Shown: piece by piece, positions 16,088 to 24,626 of the stretch
Position numbering within the stretch: position 1 is the first letter of the stretch
Layout of the letters: each line of letters begins with the position of its first letter
Source: an uncultured Coriobacteriaceae bacterium
GTDB taxonomy: Bacteria; Actinomycetota; Coriobacteriia; Coriobacteriales; Coriobacteriaceae
DNA length: 64,000 bases
Assembly: GCA_944322305.1 (NCBI GenBank)
Contig: CALUOP010000002.1
Span: 124,001-188,000, forward strand
Direction: 5' to 3'
Made by a program: the position numbers and the translations under genes
Notes under the pieces: generated by a model
Database searches by the model: none
The model's input: only the letters and a program-made list of their open reading frames with translations
Told to the model about the DNA's origin: nothing

Positions 16088-17185
16088 ATGGAGTACCGCA
16101 TCCTGCCGCATGGCGGCGAGAAGATCAGCGTGATCGGCTTGGGGTCGGCCGGCATGCACAACGCCGACGACGCCGAGATCGAGCGCACTGTTGACGAGGC
16201 TGTGGACGCCGGCGTCAACCACTTCGACTTCATCCCCAGCGAGGCCGCCCCGCTCGCCGCGATGGGCCGGGCGCTGGGGCGGCACCGCGACCAGGTGCAC
16301 GTGCAGGTGCACATCGGCGCGCTGTACGCGAGCGGCGCCTACGGCTGGACCACTGCGGCCGAGCCGGCCATCGCCGAGTTCGAGCAGCGCCTGAAGGCCC
16401 TCGGAACCGACTACGCCGACTTCGGCTTCATCCACTGCATCGACGAGGATGCCGACCTCGACCGCGTGATGAACGGCGGCATCTGGGACTACGCGCAGGC
16501 GCGCAAGGCCGACGGAACCATCCGCCACCTGGCCTTCTCGACCCACAACCTGCACATCGCCCGCCGCCTGCTGGCCACCGACGCGTTCGACTTGGCCATG
16601 TTCAGCCTAAATCCCCTGTACGACTACACCGACGAGTCCGAGTACGGCCGCGGCGAGGCCGGCGACCGCATGGCGCTGCTGTGCGAGTTCGAGCGCGCGA
16701 GCGTTGGCGTGAGCGTGATGAAGCCGTTCGCGGGCGGGCAGCTGCTCGACGCCGCGCAGTCGCCGTTCGGGCGCGCCCTCACGCGTACGCAGTGCATTCA
16801 GTACGCGCTCGACAAACCCGGGGTGCTCACGGTGCTGCCGGGCGTGCACGGCCTGGCCGACCTGCACGACCTGCTCAGCTACTTTGACGCTACGCCCGCT
16901 GAGCACGACTACTCTGCGCTGGCCGCCATGGCGCCGCAGTCGCGCGAGGCCCGCTGCGTGTACTGCAACCACTGTCAGCCCTGCCCGGCCGGCTTGCAGA
17001 TAGGGCTCGTCAACAAGTACTACGACCTTGCGCGCGTGGGCGACGCCCTGGCCGAGGAGCACTATCGCAACCTGGAGAAGCACGCCGGCGACTGTGTTTC
17101 CTGCGGCCATTGCGACAAGCGCTGCCCCTTCGGCGTTGCGCAAAGCACCCGCATGGCCGAGATCGCTGCGTACTTCAGCGCATAG
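16088..17185 (+). CDS. Aldo-keto reductase with C-terminal ferredoxin domain (two 4Fe-4S clusters)
   Basis: The protein has 365 residues. The N-terminal two-thirds is an aldo-keto reductase barrel (VIGLGSAGMHNAD; FGFIHCIDEDADLDRVM). The catalytic Asp/Tyr region is divergent: HFDFIPSEAAP replaces DTAxxY, so classical carbonyl reduction is uncertain. The C-terminal part has two cysteine clusters, CVYCNHCQPCP (about 298-308) and CVSCGHCDKRCPFGV (about 342-356), which would bind two 4Fe-4S clusters. Such fusions occur widely in anaerobes as putative ferredoxin-linked oxidoreductases. ATG at 16088 follows GGAAAGGAG. It is transcribed alone. Confidence 0.9.
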   Translation: MEYRILPHGGEKISVIGLGSAGMHNADDAEIERTVDEAVDAGVNHFDFIPSEAAPLAAMGRALGRHRDQVHVQVHIGALYASGAYGWTTAAEPAIAEFEQRLKALGTDYADFGFIHCIDEDADLDRVMNGGIWDYAQARKADGTIRHLAFSTHNLHIARRLLATDAFDLAMFSLNPLYDYTDESEYGRGEAGDRMALLCEFERASVGVSVMKPFAGGQLLDAAQSPFGRALTRTQCIQYALDKPGVLTVLPGVHGLADLHDLLSYFDATPAEHDYSALAAMAPQSREARCVYCNHCQPCPAGLQIGLVNKYYDLARVGDALAEEHYRNLEKHAGDCVSCGHCDKRCPFGVAQSTRMAEIAAYFSA

Positions 17186-17243
17186 GCGCATCGTCGCAGG
17201 CGTGCGCCCGACCGGTTGCGCTTGTAAAACGTATCGCTAACAA

Positions 17244-17406
17244 CGTTCCGCATGCATTTTGTGTCAGCTAGCGCTCGTTTTTGAGCCCCAGCTGATACGG
17301 GGTGCATGCGGAACGCTGTGGCTGATACGGGAGGCATGCGGAACGGCTGTGGCTGATACGGGAGGCATGCGGAACGGCCGCGGCGGATACGGGGTGCATG
17401 CGGAAG
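17244..17406. repeat. Mirror-image 30-bp array, family 1 copy 1 (1 + 4 units)
   Basis: One 26-bp unit in the GTTCCGCATGC orientation (17244-17269) faces four units in the opposite orientation starting at 17290, 17320, 17351 and 17381 (AGCTGATACGG...GCATGCGGAACG). A 20-nt core (17270-17289) containing CGTTTTTG separates them. It fills most of the 393-base gap before the alpha-galactosidase gene; nothing else is visible there. Confidence 0.9.
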
Positions 17407-17578
17407 CGAGGCCGTCTGCTTGCCTGCTGCGGGGAAGGGCCATGCCGACTCCAGGACAACGCATTTTGCCTGGTTACATTGCAATTTAAGGCGAATTTCG
17501 CGCATGGTGTTTCATGGGGGCTTCTTGTCTTTATGATGGGCGGTAACGAGATCGCCTGACGTTAGCAAGGAGGCTCCC

Positions 17579-19924
17579 ATGCCTATCAGCGTCCATCCCG
17601 AAACCCAGACCTTCCACCTCTACAACAACCGCCTGAGCTACCTCTTCACCGTGCGCGAGGGCTACCCCTTCCACCTGTACTTCGGCGCGTGCGTGCCCGA
17701 CGAGCCCGACTACGGCTACCTGCTCAGCGAGGAGTGGCGCCCGTCGTCGGTGGGCGTCTCGGCCGAGCACGAGAGCCTCAGCTTCGAGCACGCACGCAGC
17801 GAGCTGTCGTTTTCCGGCGTGGGCGACATGCACCTGCCCGCGCTGGAGGCCGTTACCGCCTCGGGCAGCCGCGTGCTCAACCTCACCTACCGCGGCTACG
17901 AGCTGCTGCCCGGCAAGCCCGAGCTTATCGACCTGCCCGCCACCTACGCGGAGGACCCCGCCGAGGCCGACACGCTCATCCTCACGCTGGCCGACGACGT
18001 GGCGGGCGTGGAGGTGCGCCTGGCGTACACGGTGTTTTCCGGCGTCGGGACGCTCGCCCGCAGCATGCAGGTGCGCAACACCGGCGCGGGCACGCTTGTG
18101 CTCGAGCGCGCCATGAGCGGGTGCTTCTCGTTTGAGGACATGGACTTCGAGATGATCCAGCTGGCGGGCGCATGGGCGCGCGAGCGCTCGGTGGTGCGCG
18201 CGCCGCTGCACCCCGGCATCCAGGGCGTGTACTCGCTGCGCGGCCATTCCGGCCACCATTTCAACCCGTTCGTGGCGCTGACGCGTCCCCAGACCACCGA
18301 GACCGCCGGCGAGGCGTACGGCTTCTGCCTGGTGTACAGCGGCAACCACGCGCTCACGGTGGACGTGGACCCCTACCACAGCGCGCGCGTTCTGGCCGGC
18401 GTGAACCCCGAGGGCTTCAGCTGGCCGCTTGCGCCGGGCGAGACGTTCCAGACGCCGGAGGTTGTGGCCGCCTTCAGCGACGAGGGCCTGGGCGGGATGT
18501 CGCGCACGCTGCATACGCTGTTCCGCGAGCGCCTGGCCCGCGGCGCGTGGCGCGACAAGCCGCGTCCCATCCTCATCAATAACTGGGAGGCCACCTACTT
18601 CGACTTTGACGAGGAGAAGCTCGTGGAGGTGGCGCGCGCGGCGGCCGACCTCGGCATCGAGCTTTTCGTGCTGGACGACGGCTGGTTCACCAACCGCGAC
18701 GACGACTTCGGCGGCCTGGGCGACTGGGAGGTCAACACCGCCAAGCTGCCGAGCGGCCTGGACGGTCTGGCGCGGCGCATCAACGAGCTGGGGATGGACT
18801 TTGGCCTGTGGATCGAGCCGGAGATGGTGAACCCCGGCACGCGCGTGTGGGACGAGCATCCCGAGTGGGTGCTGCACGCGCCCGGCCAGCCGCTGCGCCC
18901 GTGCCGCCACCAGTACGTGCTCGACTTCTCGAACCCGCAGGTGGTGGACTACCTCTACGAGCAGCTTGAGCAGGTGATAAGCTCGGCCAACATCAGCTAC
19001 ATCAAGTGGGACATGAACCGCTCGATGGCCGACGTGTACTCCCAAACCACGGCCCCCGAGCGCCAAGGCTGCGTGCTGCACGCGTTCATCCTGGGGGTGT
19101 ACCGGCTGTACGACCGCCTGACCAAGCGCTTCCCCGGCATTTTGTTCGAGTCGTGCGCGGGCGGCGGCGGGCGCTTCGACGCCGGCATGCTGGCCTTTGC
19201 GCCGCAGGCCTGGACCAGCGACGACACCGACGCCGTGGAGAGGCTGCGCATCCAGTGGGGCACCTCGCTGGCGTACCCGGTGAGCTCGATGGGCAGCCAC
19301 GTGTCGGCCGTGCCCAACCACCAGGTGTTCCGCAGCACGCCGCTCAAGATGCGCGCGGATGTGGCGTACTTCGGCACCTTCGGCTACGAGCTTGACGCCA
19401 CGGCGCTGACTGAGGCCGAGCGCGCGGAGGTGCGCGGCCAGGTGGCGTTTATGAAGGACAAGCGCGCGCTCATTCAGTTCGGCGATCAGTACCGGCTCAA
19501 GAGCCCCTTTGAGGGGCGCGGCAACGAGTGCGCCTGGATGGTGGTGGCGCCCGATAAGAGCGAGGCGCTGGTGGCGTACTACCGCGTGCTGCAGGAGGTC
19601 AACGTGGGCCGGCGCTGCGTGCGCCTGGCGGGGCTCGAGCCTGAGGCACGCTACGAGCTGCGCGAGGTCGCCGCGGGGATGGAGGCCGTGGAGGCTGCTG
19701 GCGGCGCTGAGGCCGGCGCGGACGCGCTTGCCGGCGTGGCGGCTGCTGCGGACGCTGCGGTGCCTGGATGCGCGGTGAGCGTGCTGGCGCAGGGGCAGCG
19801 GCTGCTCAGCGGAGCGGAGCTCATGCGCATCGGCCTCGACCTCACCGACGAGAGCTCCGGTCAGATCCTGTCCGACCGCGGCGACTTCATCTCGCGCCTG
19901 TTCACCCTCAAGCGCGTGCGATAA
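17579..19924 (+). CDS. Alpha-galactosidase, glycoside hydrolase family 36
   Basis: The protein has 781 residues, matching the large GH36 enzymes that release alpha-1,6-linked galactose from melibiose, raffinose and galactomannan. The N-terminal beta-sandwich domain (LYNNRLSYLFTVREGYPFHLYFG) is followed by the barrel with NNWEATYFDFDEEKL and LFVLDDGWF. The nucleophile is Asp478 in YIKWDMNRSM and the acid/base is near Asp548 in SDDTDAVERL. No signal peptide, so it acts in the cytoplasm. Start 17579 follows AAGGAGGC. No sugar transporter is adjacent. An Ala-rich insertion near residues 700-730 is unusual. Confidence 0.95.
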   Translation: MPISVHPETQTFHLYNNRLSYLFTVREGYPFHLYFGACVPDEPDYGYLLSEEWRPSSVGVSAEHESLSFEHARSELSFSGVGDMHLPALEAVTASGSRVLNLTYRGYELLPGKPELIDLPATYAEDPAEADTLILTLADDVAGVEVRLAYTVFSGVGTLARSMQVRNTGAGTLVLERAMSGCFSFEDMDFEMIQLAGAWARERSVVRAPLHPGIQGVYSLRGHSGHHFNPFVALTRPQTTETAGEAYGFCLVYSGNHALTVDVDPYHSARVLAGVNPEGFSWPLAPGETFQTPEVVAAFSDEGLGGMSRTLHTLFRERLARGAWRDKPRPILINNWEATYFDFDEEKLVEVARAAADLGIELFVLDDGWFTNRDDDFGGLGDWEVNTAKLPSGLDGLARRINELGMDFGLWIEPEMVNPGTRVWDEHPEWVLHAPGQPLRPCRHQYVLDFSNPQVVDYLYEQLEQVISSANISYIKWDMNRSMADVYSQTTAPERQGCVLHAFILGVYRLYDRLTKRFPGILFESCAGGGGRFDAGMLAFAPQAWTSDDTDAVERLRIQWGTSLAYPVSSMGSHVSAVPNHQVFRSTPLKMRADVAYFGTFGYELDATALTEAERAEVRGQVAFMKDKRALIQFGDQYRLKSPFEGRGNECAWMVVAPDKSEALVAYYRVLQEVNVGRRCVRLAGLEPEARYELREVAAGMEAVEAAGGAEAGADALAGVAAAADAAVPGCAVSVLAQGQRLLSGAELMRIGLDLTDESSGQILSDRGDFISRLFTLKRVR

Positions 19925-19979
19925 GCTCGCACCGATCCAGCGAAAGCAGAATCGCGACCAACCGCCCGAGTCACGCTCC

Positions 19980-20253
19980 CGGTTGGTCGCGCTTTTTCCG
20001 ATAAGGACCCGCGCGAGCCGCTTGCCTGGCACGGTTGCCCGCAGCGGCGGCATGTAGGCTCCGGTTGGTCGCGATCAGCACAGCCAAGCCTTCAGTTGAA
20101 CGCTGTTGCCGCAGCTAACTTCCGTTTAGCCGCGACAACTGCACGTAACTCCCGGATTTCCGGGAGTTGGCCGCCGTCAGGGCGACCAACCGCCCCGGCG
20201 ACGACAGAATCGCGGGCAACCGAAGCCCTGCGTGACGCATTGGCGACCAACCG
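19980..20253. repeat. Mirror-image array, family 2 copy A, around a 22-bp palindrome
   Basis: The core at 20147-20168 has arms AACTCCCGGA and TCCGGGAGTT around TT. CGGTTGG-type sites on the left end at 20129, 20099, 20068, 20038 and 19986; CCAACCG-type sites on the right begin at 20186, 20216 and 20247. The first three on each side lie at identical distances (28.5, 58.5, 89.5) from the core centre. It occupies the 529-base gap 19925-20453, in which no gene or promoter is evident. Confidence 0.85.
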
Positions 20254-20453
20254 GCCGGGCGTCCACCACGTTAGCCGCGATGACGACATGCAAGTCTTGG
20301 TTGCCCGCGCTTTTCTCGGCTAAGGGTCGAGGCTCTGCCGCCGGTTGGCTGCTGTTAGCGTATCCGGCTTACGTTCCGACCTCTGCAGCCTTTCTTTCTG
20401 TCCATCCCGATACAATGGATGCGGAGACAACGTCCTGCAAGCGGGGAGGGGCC

Positions 20454-21389
20454 ATGCGCGTTACGGTGCTGATGGAGAACTGCACGCCTTCGAGCCGGTT
20501 TGCGGCACGGCACGGCTTGAGCTTGCTGCTCGAGGTGGCTCCGTCGGCGGCTGGTCCCGCTGCGGCTGTTCCGTCGCTGGTCCCGCTTGCGCCAGTCCAG
20601 CCGGCGACGACTGCCCCAGCCCCCGCGCCCGCCGCTCCGCGCCGCGTCCTGTTCGACATGGGCCCCGACGACGCGTTTCTCGACAACGCACGCACGCTGG
20701 GCGTTAGCGTGGCGGACGTTGACTGCGCGGTTCTCTCCCACGGGCATTACGATCACGGCGGCGGGCTGCCGGCGTTTCTCGCAGCCTCGGCCACTGCGCC
20801 GCACCCCGCGCCGGTGTACGTGCGCGCGGGCGCCTTTGCCGAGCACGCGTCGGGCACGCCGGCGATCCATCACGCCATCGGGATCGACCCCGCGCTGGCG
20901 GCGCACCCGCGCATCACGGCGCTGGGGGAGGGGCCTGCGGCAATCGCCCCGGGCCTTACGCTGTTCACCACGCCGCGCCGCAACTATCCTGCGGCAACGT
21001 CCAACAAACGCCTGCTCGAGCGCCGCGACGGCACCTGGGCGCCGGACGCGTTTGCCCACGAGCAGAGTCTGTTGGTTGAGGAGAACAACCGGCATATCCT
21101 CGTGGCGGGGTGCGCGCACGCGGGCATCTTAAACATCATGGACGAGGCCGAGTGCTTGGCGGGCGCGCCGCTTGACGCGGTGGTGGCGGGCTTTCACCTC
21201 ATGAGTCCGAGCGCGGGGCAGGCTCAAGCGGCCGAGGCAACGCGCGCGTTGGCGCGCGAGCTGGCGGCGCGGCCGGCAACGCGGTACTACACGTTCCACT
21301 GCACGGGGCTCGAGGCGTTCGGCTACCTGCGCGACGAGCTGGGCGGCCGCGTGCGCTACCTTGCAGCAGGTTCCCAGGCTGAGGTGTAG
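20454..21389 (+). CDS. Metallo-beta-lactamase-fold hydrolase
   Basis: The protein has 311 residues. The metal-binding motif is SHGHYDHGGGLPAF (HxHxDH type), with further ligands likely in VAGCAHAGILNIM and in the terminal YTFHCTG. This arrangement matches the MBL subgroup annotated as 7,8-dihydropterin-6-yl-methyl-beta-D-ribofuranosylaminobenzene phosphate synthase-like. An Ala/Pro-rich insertion (residues about 31-62) between the first strands is unusual. The start at 20454 follows GGGGAGGGG. The gene is alone between a repeat array and a terminator. Substrate unknown. Confidence 0.9.
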   Translation: MRVTVLMENCTPSSRFAARHGLSLLLEVAPSAAGPAAAVPSLVPLAPVQPATTAPAPAPAAPRRVLFDMGPDDAFLDNARTLGVSVADVDCAVLSHGHYDHGGGLPAFLAASATAPHPAPVYVRAGAFAEHASGTPAIHHAIGIDPALAAHPRITALGEGPAAIAPGLTLFTTPRRNYPAATSNKRLLERRDGTWAPDAFAHEQSLLVEENNRHILVAGCAHAGILNIMDEAECLAGAPLDAVVAGFHLMSPSAGQAQAAEATRALARELAARPATRYYTFHCTGLEAFGYLRDELGGRVRYLAAGSQAEV

Positions 21390-21426
21390 CGCACGCCTCG
21401 GCCCGTTGCCCAAGCGGGGCCAAGCA

Positions 21427-21470
21427 AACGCGCGCCCGCAGCGCTTTGGCGCTTGCGGACGCGCGTTGTT
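21427..21470. terminator. Hairpin terminator between MBL gene and nitroreductase
   Basis: AACGCGCG (21427-21434) pairs with CGCGCGTT (21460-21467), with inner CCGC/GCGG and GCGC pairing, then TTGTTCTT. Convergent genes flank it. Confidence 0.65.
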
Positions 21471-21568
21471 CTTGGCAGGTGATGTTGCTGCCGCGCGGAC
21501 GGCCTGCCTGGCGGGTCGGCTGTGGCCGTTGTTCTCGCCCGCCCGGGCAGCCGTCTGCGCAAAGGCTC

Positions 21569-22090
21569 TTACGCGATCCGGTACACGTAACCGTCCTTAC
21601 GCGGCTTGGGCGCGGGCTCGTCGCCGGCGGCGTAGCCCAGGATGCAGTGGCCGATGCCCTCGTAGGCGTCCGGGTCGAGCCCCAGCTCCTCAAGCAGCGC
21701 GCGGCCCTCGGGCAGCTCGAACTCCTCCTTGGCGCGGTGGATCCAGCAGCTTGCCAGCCCCAGCTCGTGCGCGGCGTTCATGAGGTTGCCCATGACCAGG
21801 CTGCCGTCGTACACGTGGGTGGGGATGTCTTTCTGCGCAAGAACGACAAGCACCGCCGGCGCGCCGTAAAACGGGTCGGAGTCGGTGCCCATGATCTGCG
21901 CGTTCAGGGCCGAGAGTTTGTCGCGCAGCGCCTTGTTGGTGACAGCGATGATGATGGGCGACTGCCGGCCCATGCCCGTGGGCGCGTACGTGCCGGCTTC
22001 GATGACCTTGTCGAGAAGGTCGGCCGGCACGGGGCCGGGCCGGTAGCTGCGGACGCTGCGGCGGGTGATAAGCGCATCCAACGTGTTCAT
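21569..22090 (-). CDS. Nitroreductase-family protein
   Basis: The protein has 173 residues and starts MNTLDALITRRSVRSYRPGP, the classical FMN-binding arginine motif of the family. TYAPTGMGRQSPIIIAVTN and SLVMGNLMNAAHELGLASCW are also typical. It is an FMN-dependent NAD(P)H oxidoreductase that may reduce quinones or nitro-compounds. The start at 22090 follows AGGAGGAACC on the minus strand. It is divergent from a LysR gene with 136 bases between, suggesting LysR control. The C-terminus DEPAPKPRKDGYVYRIA is slightly extended. Confidence 0.94.
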   Translation of the reverse strand: MNTLDALITRRSVRSYRPGPVPADLLDKVIEAGTYAPTGMGRQSPIIIAVTNKALRDKLSALNAQIMGTDSDPFYGAPAVLVVLAQKDIPTHVYDGSLVMGNLMNAAHELGLASCWIHRAKEEFELPEGRALLEELGLDPDAYEGIGHCILGYAAGDEPAPKPRKDGYVYRIA

Positions 22091-22144
22091 AGGTTCCTCC
22101 TTTGACGTGGACGCTCTCGTTGTACCCGTTTCGGCGCCCCAAAA

Positions 22145-22176
22145 TGGGTTGAAAGGAACACGTCCCCAACGAACCC
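22145..22176 (+). repeat. REP-like element, copy 2
   Basis: TGGGTTGAAAGGAACACGTC at 22145 continues CCCAACGAACCC. It is identical to copy 1 (3240) over 26 bases and lies between the divergent nitroreductase and LysR genes. Confidence 0.75.
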
Positions 22177-22226
22177 GTTTCGGCGGCGGCGGTAAGATAC
22201 AACCGAGACGTTGCAAGGGAGGCCCT

Positions 22227-23096
22227 ATGAAGCTGCAGGTGCTTCGCTATTTCATCGCGGTGGCCGAGGAGCGCAGCATCACGCGCGCCTCCGAGGTGCT
22301 GCATGTGACGCAGCCCACGTTGTCGCGCCAGCTTCGCGAGCTTGAGCGCGAGGTGGGGTGCGCGCTGTTCACGCGCGACGCGCGCGGCATCCGCCTCACC
22401 GACGACGGGTGGTTCCTGCTCAACCGCGCGCGGGAGATCGTCGACCTGACCGACCGCACCGAGCGCGAGCTCGCAAGCGGCCGCGCAGAGCTTTCCGGCA
22501 CCGTTGCGCTAGGTTGCACGGAGAGCCAGGGCTTCCACGCGCTCGCCGACTACATGGGGGCGTTTCTCGTCCAGCACCCGCAGGTGCGCTTCGACCTGCA
22601 CACCGGTTACACCGACACCATAGAGGAACACATCCAAAGCGGCGTGATAGACCTGGCGCTGCTCATCTCCAACGTGGACACTTCGGAGTACCGGTATGTA
22701 ACGCTGCCGCAGGCAGATCGCTGGGGCGTGCTGGTGCGACGCGATTCAGCCCTCGCCGAGCGGGGGTTTGTGCGGTTGGGGGATATTGCCGCCGAGCCGC
22801 TGATCCTGCCGCGCCGCGCACAGGCCATGGGCAACATCATGAACTGGTTCGGCCCGCACCGGCCCGACCTGCGCGTGGTGGCAACTTACAGCCTGCTTTC
22901 CAACGCGGTGCTGCTCGTTGAGCACGGGGTTGGCGTGGCGGTGTGCATGGACGGCGCTATCGGCGTGCGCGGCAGCGAGCGGTGCGTGTTCGTGCCGCTT
23001 GAGCCGGCGCGGACGCAGCAGAGCATTCTGGCATGGCGCCGCGGGCGCGTGCTGGGGCCCGCGGCGGCTGCGTTTATCGAGATGGTGAGCGCCTAA
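22227..23096 (+). CDS. LysR-family transcriptional regulator
   Basis: The protein has 289 residues. The helix-turn-helix reads ERSITRASEVLHVTQPTLSR then QLRELEREVGCALF. The effector-binding domain begins near residue 90 (LSGTVALGCTES) and has the usual GVGVAV turn. It is divergent from the nitroreductase gene, so that gene is the likely target. The ATG at 22227 follows AAGGGAGG. It is a paralogue of the LysR at 6166: both share the QxQPSLSRQ/TQPTLSRQ recognition helix and LxRxxREIVDL linker. Confidence 0.94.
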   Translation: MKLQVLRYFIAVAEERSITRASEVLHVTQPTLSRQLRELEREVGCALFTRDARGIRLTDDGWFLLNRAREIVDLTDRTERELASGRAELSGTVALGCTESQGFHALADYMGAFLVQHPQVRFDLHTGYTDTIEEHIQSGVIDLALLISNVDTSEYRYVTLPQADRWGVLVRRDSALAERGFVRLGDIAAEPLILPRRAQAMGNIMNWFGPHRPDLRVVATYSLLSNAVLLVEHGVGVAVCMDGAIGVRGSERCVFVPLEPARTQQSILAWRRGRVLGPAAAAFIEMVSA

Positions 23097-23177
23097 GGCG
23101 TCGTGTCGGACGGATTTGCGCGGAAAAGCGGTGCGCGGGGTACGGGCGCGTCCTGGTGGCTATGCTCCTGCGGCAGG

Positions 23178-24092
23178 TTACAGCACCACAGCTTGGCCGG
23201 GGAGCGGCGCTAAAACGCGCTCGGGGTTGACCACATGGCGCGCAAGCTCGCGGGGATCGCCGTTGAACGTGCTCCAATCCGGTGCGTCGACCGTGCCCCA
23301 GTGGATGCACAGCAGCCGTGCGTGCGGGTAGGCGTTGGCGAGCTTGACTGCGCCGTCAAAGGTGATGTGCCATTCGTTATCCGAGAAGTCCAGCATGATG
23401 AGGTCGGGTTCGGGCATCTCAAGCTGCTCGGGGAGGAGCTTCGAGTCACCTGGCAGCCAGATGGAGCCGTCCGGGGTGTCCAGCCAGTACCCGCAGTAGT
23501 CCTCGCGCTGCCACACGCGGTAGCCCCACTTCTTTGATTCGTTTTGCCAGGTGTGCAGCGCCGGCGTGAGGCGCGCGGTTATCTCGGCTGCGTTCTCGGC
23601 GGCACCGCGGACGGTGAACGCCTCGTCGATGCCGTGACCTCGGCCCGCGAGCCCTTCGGCGCGCATAACTTCGGCCACGTAGGCCGGCGCGTGGTAGCTG
23701 CGGCACACATGCATGAGGTTTTTGCAGGTCAGACGGCTGAAGTGGTCGTTGTCTATATGGGTGACGAGAAGCGCGTCCAGGCTGGGGACGTCTTCGGGCG
23801 CCAGCGGCGCGTCAAAGAGCACCGGCATGTCGAAGCCGCCCAGCACCGGGTCCACCATTACCGTGGTGCCGCGCGCGTTAACGAGGAACCCTGCCCCGCC
23901 GAGCCACCACACGGCGGTGTCTGTGCGGGGAGCGAGCGCGTCTGCCTCCATGGCGACGATGCCGGTGGGCGCCGCTTGCCCACGGTTGTTGGTGGCTACG
24001 GTTGCTGCGGGGTCGTATGCGGTCGCGGTTGCGGGTGCCGCCTCCGCTGCGTTGCGGTCCTGCAGGTGCGCTACGGTTCCGTTCTCTGCCAT
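23178..24092 (-). CDS. Metallo-beta-lactamase-fold (UlaG/YfhI-like) hydrolase
   Basis: The protein has 304 residues. After a 50-residue low-complexity N-terminus, the MBL fold starts AVWWLGGAGFLVNARGTTVM. The metal motif reads LLVTHIDNDHFSRL: the usual HxHxDH is HxDxDH, so one His ligand is replaced by Asp. Later features are IWLPGDSKLLPEQLE, LIMLDFSDNEWHITFDGA and LLCIHWGT, as in UlaG-like lactonases and metal-dependent hydrolases. ATG at 24092 follows AAGGAGACG. A divergent phosphatase gene lies beyond a repeat array. Confidence 0.87.
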   Translation of the reverse strand: MAENGTVAHLQDRNAAEAAPATATAYDPAATVATNNRGQAAPTGIVAMEADALAPRTDTAVWWLGGAGFLVNARGTTVMVDPVLGGFDMPVLFDAPLAPEDVPSLDALLVTHIDNDHFSRLTCKNLMHVCRSYHAPAYVAEVMRAEGLAGRGHGIDEAFTVRGAAENAAEITARLTPALHTWQNESKKWGYRVWQREDYCGYWLDTPDGSIWLPGDSKLLPEQLEMPEPDLIMLDFSDNEWHITFDGAVKLANAYPHARLLCIHWGTVDAPDWSTFNGDPRELARHVVNPERVLAPLPGQAVVL

Positions 24093-24241
24093 GACGTCTC
24101 CTTGCCTGTAGCTTGCGCTGCGTCTTCTATGCTTGGTAAGTAAGGTATGACGCGTGGGATATCATGTCCAATACTTATTCCAGATCAGTATTCTTAGCAA
24201 AAAGGCATGGCTGTTGTTTATGCGTTTGTGTGGGTGGGCCC

Positions 24242-24462
24242 CGTTCCGCATGTACTTTGTATCAGCCAGCACGTTCCGCACGCCTTTTGTATCGACAGCG
24301 CGTTCCGCATGCATTCCGTATCAGCCATCACTTTCCGCATGTCTTCCGTATTAGCTGCAAGCCAAAAACGGCCGTTAGCTGATACAAAGTGCATGCGGAA
24401 CGGGCCAGCTGATACAAAACGCACGTGCAATCCCGCAGCTGAAACAAAACGCATACGGAGGA
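24242..24462. repeat. Mirror-image 30-bp array, family 1 copy 2 (4 + 3 units)
   Basis: Units of 26 bp start at 24242, 24272, 24301 and 24331 in one orientation (CGTTCCGCATG...TATCAGCC) and at 24377, 24407 and 24437 in the other (AGCTGATACAAA...). The 20-nt core 24357-24376 contains CCAAAAACGG. It lies in the 534-base gap between divergent genes; no other element is clear. Confidence 0.92.
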
Positions 24463-24626
24463 TGCTTTGGGCCCGCCTCCGTTCGCCCCATGCCTCAGGC
24501 GTATGCAGGTGCTTGCAAAAGAGGTATTGGACATGGTCGGTGCAACGTCATTCAATGGGGGAAGAAGCCGAGACTGTGTGCTGCGCTGCGCAAGGGGGGG
24601 GCAGCGGCTTGAAGGGGGAATCGCCA

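Noticed and set aside
17531-20053. An 840-codon minus-strand frame opposite the alpha-galactosidase gene
   Set aside because: Antisense shadow of a confirmed GH36 gene, rich in His/Val/Ala/Arg with no domain.
24242-24462. CRISPR array
   Set aside because: Units have a 30-bp pitch, but they are diverged, only about 4 bp separates them, they face each other around a centre, and no cas genes are present. The same applies to 17244 and 62217.
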